Assembly (NCBI RefSeq): GCF_934424005.1
Contig: NZ_CAKRXI010000062.1
Location: forward strand, 1 to 8,870
DNA from: an uncultured Blautia sp.
GTDB taxonomy: Bacteria; Bacillota; Clostridia; Lachnospirales; Lachnospiraceae
Length of the DNA: 8,870 nt
Reading direction: 5' to 3'
Part shown: one piece after another, positions 6,326 through 8,870 of the stretch
How the letters are laid out: each line of letters begins with the position of its first letter
Numbering within the stretch: position 1 is the first letter of the stretch
The notes under the pieces: generated by a model
The model's input: only the letters and a program-made list of their open reading frames with translations
Databases searched by the model: none
Told to the model about the DNA's origin: nothing
Made by a program: the position numbers and the translations under genes

Positions 6326-7804
6326 ATGGAAAACAAAGAAACACAGCTTGTCAGAGCACTTGGATTAAAAGAATCCATCAGTATGACGATCGGAACAGTC
6401 GTAGGTGTCGGATTATTCACCTGTGGTTCTGCTCAGATCGGTCATGTAGGATCCTGGATCATTGTTATCACATTTTTATCTCTTTTGATCTCTATCTGGC
6501 CTTGCCTGATCTATGGTGAGATGTCAGCAGCATTGCCTTGTGCAGGTGGTACATACAACTATGCAAAACGTGGTCTGAACAGAGTATGGGCAAACCTGGC
6601 AGGATGGCATTATATTATTTCAGTAGTTGGAATCGGTGCTGGTGAGACGCTTGCTTTTGCAAACTATTTTAAGATTCTTTTCAGCCAGTTTGGAATTGAC
6701 CTGAGTGGTGTCGATTCCCGTATTATTGCAATTATCTTGGTAATATTTTTCCTGATACTGAACTTTAAGGGAATTGAGATGTCTGGTAAAGCACAGACTG
6801 GATTTATCTTTTTCTTCTGGGGTTGTGCAATCGCATGGTTCCTGTATATGATTCCTAAGATCCATCTGGAATATTTTGGTGGAATCGCAATGGATTCACT
6901 GCCACCTTTTAATGAACTGATGTACATCTTTGGTCTTGTATGGTGGTGTTACACTGGTTTTGAAACATGTGTATCTATGGGTGCTGAAACAAAATACCCA
7001 CAGTATACACTTCCAAGAGCTTTAAAAGTATCTGTATTCCTTGTATTTGTATGTAATGCATTATTCCAGTGGTTCCTGGTTGGTCTTGTACCGCACAAAT
7101 TCTATCCACTGCTTGCAGCAGCAGATGCTCCTTATGCAGAAGGCCTGGAGGCAGCAGGACTTATCGGATTCCCAATCATCCTTCTCTGCATCGGTATTGC
7201 ATTTGGTGGTGACCTGTCTACGATCAACCCTGGTATTGCAGCTCCGGCAAGATATATCTATACAATGGCAGAAGATAAATCTCTTCCTTCTTTCTTCTGC
7301 AAAGTACATCCGAAATACAAAACACCATACACTGCAGTTGCAGCAGTAGGTATTATCAACATCATTCTGATCGCAACAGGTTCTATCAACTATATTGCAT
7401 CTGTATCGTTGATTTCTCTGGCACTCTGTTACATTATTGGATGTCTTGCATATCTGGGACTGAAGAAAAATTATCCGGATATGAACAGGCCATATGTGGC
7501 TCCTGGTGGAAAATTCGGCTGTTGGTTTACGATCGTTGTGTATATCTTTATGCTGATTTTTGCAGACAGAGCAGCACTTGCCACATCTGGAGTAGTAACT
7601 GTAGCAGCAATCATTTACTGGGCAGTCTTTACCAGAAAACATGAGAACAAGATCCCGACAATTGAGGAAGAAATCGGTGTTCTCGAAGAGCCATCTCCAG
7701 AAGAAAAAGCAAAGATGGACAAAGAGTACAATATCTGGAAGATTGCAACTGTTATTGCTACGATCATTGCACTTGGAATTTATATTATTCCGGTTATCTT
7801 CTAA
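6326..7804 (+). CDS. APC-superfamily permease, candidate ethanolamine importer
   Basis: The 492-residue integral membrane protein is of the amino acid-polyamine-organocation type. The glycine-rich first-helix motif GTVVGVGLF (23-31) forms the unwound substrate site in this superfamily. YGEMSAALPCAGGTYNY (63-79) and GFETCVSMGAETKYPQYTLP (211-230) match conserved loop motifs. Long hydrophobic stretches run to the C-terminus, about 12 helices in all, with a charged cytoplasmic loop near 445-470 (EEEIGVLEEPSPEEKAKMDKE). The ATG at 6326 has AGGAG (6313-6317) 8 bases upstream and is preferred to GTG at 6317, which overlaps that site. Its place after eutABC suggests ethanolamine uptake, as for APC-type Eat permeases. 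It is unrelated to the EutH transporter. Substrate is inferred from context only, and an amino acid is the alternative. Confidence 0.85.
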   Translation: MENKETQLVRALGLKESISMTIGTVVGVGLFTCGSAQIGHVGSWIIVITFLSLLISIWPCLIYGEMSAALPCAGGTYNYAKRGLNRVWANLAGWHYIISVVGIGAGETLAFANYFKILFSQFGIDLSGVDSRIIAIILVIFFLILNFKGIEMSGKAQTGFIFFFWGCAIAWFLYMIPKIHLEYFGGIAMDSLPPFNELMYIFGLVWWCYTGFETCVSMGAETKYPQYTLPRALKVSVFLVFVCNALFQWFLVGLVPHKFYPLLAAADAPYAEGLEAAGLIGFPIILLCIGIAFGGDLSTINPGIAAPARYIYTMAEDKSLPSFFCKVHPKYKTPYTAVAAVGIINIILIATGSINYIASVSLISLALCYIIGCLAYLGLKKNYPDMNRPYVAPGGKFGCWFTIVVYIFMLIFADRAALATSGVVTVAAIIYWAVFTRKHENKIPTIEEEIGVLEEPSPEEKAKMDKEYNIWKIATVIATIIALGIYIIPVIF

Positions 7805-7831
7805 GAGATAAATAAGTAAGACATACCACAT

Positions 7832-7877
7832 AAATCCCCCGCATACACTGTAAAAACGGTGTCTTCGGGGGATTTTT
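7832..7877 (+). terminator. Terminator of the eut-permease operon
   Basis: AAATCCCCCG (7832-7841) pairs with CGGGGGATTT (7866-7875) and is followed by T to 7877. Inside it, after a three-base internal loop, ACACTG (7845-7850) pairs with CGGTGT (7857-7862) through one T-G pair, around TAAAAA. It is a strong intrinsic terminator 28 bases after the permease stop. Confidence 0.9.
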
Positions 7878-7879
7878 CT

Positions 7880-8032
7880 TTGAAGGATTATATCGAAGAA
7901 CGTGCAGTGGAGATTGCACATTACATAATAGAAACAAAAGCGACAGTACGACAGACGGCGAAAAAATTTGGGATCAGTAAGAGTACAGTACATACAGTAG
8001 TAACAAAACAGAGTGGTATATATGGAGAATAA
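7880..8032 (+). pseudogene. spoIIID: Truncated spoIIID-like sporulation regulator fragment
   Basis: From the TTG at 7880 the frame encodes 50 residues, KDYIEERAVEIAHYI followed by ATVRQTAKKFGISKSTVH (21-38). This is the helix-turn-helix half of SpoIIID, the mother-cell regulator of sporulation. Intact SpoIIID proteins have about 80-95 residues and continue with a basic C-terminal helix needed for DNA binding. Here the match fades after STVH (TVVTKQ where a KDVTK-type stretch is usual), then SGIYGE and a stop. The missing half was not seen in other frames downstream. The start is jammed against the permease terminator. The only possible ribosome site, GGGGGA (7867-7872), is part of that hairpin. 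It is most likely a decayed paralogue. A functional mini-protein is less likely. Confidence 0.7.
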
Positions 8033-8066
8033 AATAAACATAAATAATACAAAGAGAGGAAATAGA

Positions 8067-8141
8067 ATGATGAAAGGAGTGGAGAGAGAAAAATTAATCC
8101 GCTCCTTATTGTTAAAATTTAAATCTAGCTGTAATTATTAA
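8067..8141 (+). CDS. Possible 24-residue small ORF, doubtful
   Basis: An ATG at 8067 opens 24 codons ending in TAA at 8139-8141. A purine-rich AGAGAGG (8053-8059) lies 7 bases upstream as a fair ribosome site. The peptide (MMKGVEREKLIRSLLLKFKS, then SCNY) is basic with a short amphipathic stretch and resembles no family known to me. It ends one base before the convergent HEPN-like gene. It could be chance in AT-rich DNA or the remnant of a broken gene. Confidence 0.2.
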   Translation: MMKGVEREKLIRSLLLKFKSSCNY

Positions 8142-8142
8142 A

Positions 8143-8781
8143 TTATGATATATGAGTAAGTATGTAATTATATTTTTGAATTAAGTTTATTGCCAGTTCA
8201 TCAGAATAATTCTTTTCTGAAATGTCTTTCCAATATAATCTATACAAGTTTTTTAGTTTTTCAAATAATGTTTGCGGATTGCATAAATAGTAAGGACCGT
8301 TTGGTTGAATGATTGTATCTAGTTGATATGTTAATGCAGTATTGTTCTTGGTTTGACCTTGATGTAATATACCACATCTAATTCCTTTATAAAATAGTAT
8401 TGCAAGATCTTCTGATATAGTTGGATCTAACAATGGTAAAATTTCTTTATATGCGTTTCCTACTGTACCGCCTTCGTGGGACTCATCATATCCATTTTTC
8501 ATTTCATAGAATAATTCAATAAGAATGCAATTAATTCCCATAGTGATAAAAGCAGTATTTTCTGGGATGTCGAGTTTTGCCAAGCATGTATGAATGTTTT
8601 TAAGTGGTAAAAAATAATTTTCATTAATACGTATTTTCATATATTTTTTGACCTTTTGAAAAAGTTTTGTGGCTTCTGAGTGATCAGCTTCGCTCATAGC
8701 GATATTTAATTGTTCGCCTATTTGTTTTGCATCTTCAGTTCTAAGTTGTTTACAAAACCATGTTTTATTTGAATCAAACAT
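8143..8781 (-). CDS. Hypothetical HEPN-like protein
   Basis: The 212-residue product is not confidently assigned to a named family. It is largely helical by composition. A hydrophobic helix at 77-95 (AFITMGINCILIELFYEMK) is followed by a second at 122-140 containing FYKGIRCGILHQGQTK. R135 and H140 form an R-x4-H motif like the metal-independent RNase motif of HEPN domains, which are common in toxin-antitoxin, abortive-infection and CRISPR-linked RNases. The ribosome site AGGAGG (8790-8795, minus strand) lies 8 bases before the ATG. G+C is clearly lower than in the eut genes (47 of 180 bases at 8161-8340 by hand count), which suggests acquired DNA. An upstream frame overlaps its start by 8 bases. 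That it is a protein-coding gene is fairly sure. The HEPN call is an inference from one motif and its helical setting. Confidence 0.65.
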   Translation of the reverse strand: MFDSNKTWFCKQLRTEDAKQIGEQLNIAMSEADHSEATKLFQKVKKYMKIRINENYFLPLKNIHTCLAKLDIPENTAFITMGINCILIELFYEMKNGYDESHEGGTVGNAYKEILPLLDPTISEDLAILFYKGIRCGILHQGQTKNNTALTYQLDTIIQPNGPYYLCNPQTLFEKLKNLYRLYWKDISEKNYSDELAINLIQKYNYILTHIS

Positions 8782-8869
8782 TTGTATATCCTCCTACTAC
8801 AATATATTTATGGTTAATATCCCTTACAGCCAGTAAGGAATTATCCATCTTGTTGCTTAAGCTGTTAGA
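8774..8869 (-). CDS. Possible C-terminal end of an unknown upstream gene (5' end outside window)
   Basis: On the minus strand a frame is open from the right edge to a TGA at 8774-8776, 31 codons ending LLAVRDINHKYIVVGGYTNV. Its stop overlaps the start of the HEPN-like gene by 8 bases (ATGTTTGA), the kind of overlap seen between translationally coupled genes. The ribosome site of the downstream gene would lie inside it. The piece is too short to identify. It may be a partner of the HEPN-like protein, but an open frame of this length can also arise by chance. Confidence 0.35.
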   Translation of the reverse strand, partial: SNSLSNKMDNSLLAVRDINHKYIVVGGYTNV

Positions 8870-8870
8870 A

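Noticed and set aside
7061..8041. Long 326-codon open frame on the minus strand opposite the permease
   Set aside because: Its product is a low-complexity string rich in Cys, Arg and Tyr with no recognisable motif. It lies antisense to a clear permease and spans its terminator. It is a codon-bias shadow.
8074..8107. Hairpin AAGGAGTGG/CCGCTCCTT as a terminator
   Set aside because: The 9-bp stem is real (one G-U pair), but it has a 16-base loop and is followed by TATTGTTAAA, not a T-run. On the other strand the stem has a C-A mismatch. The evidence is insufficient.
8822..8838. Inverted repeat CCTTAC/GTAAGG as an attachment site or operator
   Set aside because: It is only 6 bp with a 5-base loop, lies within a possible coding frame at the window edge, and no second copy was found in the window.

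Overview
The window looks like chromosome of a Gram-positive, spore-forming anaerobe of the Clostridia, most likely Lachnospiraceae. This is inferred from strong AGGAGG-type ribosome sites, moderate-to-low G+C, a recognisable SpoIIID sporulation-regulator fragment, and an MscL-type tail ending in a CPYC...CPHC zinc ribbon. The species cannot be named from the sequence alone.

Layout. (1) 1-870: the 3' end of a gene with a C-terminal zinc ribbon (probably mscL) and its terminator, then a complete AlkD-like DNA alkylation repair gene. (2) 886-2424: a divergent pair, a MerR/NmlR-type regulator on the minus strand and an aldo/keto reductase (YghZ/Gpr type) on the plus strand. They share a textbook MerR promoter: a 19-bp spacer filled by a perfect 20-bp palindrome. 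(3) 2494-7877: a compact ethanolamine unit of promoter, conditional terminator, eutA, eutB, eutC, a second terminator, an APC-superfamily permease and a final terminator. (4) 7880-8141: a truncated spoIIID-like fragment and a doubtful mini-ORF. (5) 8143-8870: a distinctly AT-rich minus-strand segment with a HEPN-like protein of unknown function and the tail of a gene upstream of it.

How the genes work together. EutB and EutC form adenosylcobalamin-dependent ethanolamine ammonia-lyase (ethanolamine to acetaldehyde plus ammonia). EutA is the ATP-dependent reactivase that replaces damaged cobalamin. The permease is the obvious candidate for ethanolamine entry. No microcompartment shell gene, eutV/eutW or acetaldehyde-processing eut gene lies in the window. 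The aldehyde-linked MerR/aldo-keto reductase pair lies immediately upstream.

The most interesting signal is regulatory. The eutA leader, and less completely the eutC-permease gap, carries a hairpin with a six-base loop having A at position 1 and G at position 4. Each hairpin overlaps the 5' arm of an intrinsic terminator. This is the arrangement known for ANTAR-protein (EutV) antitermination, and it suggests two RNA checkpoints in one short operon, one gating the enzyme and one gating the transporter.
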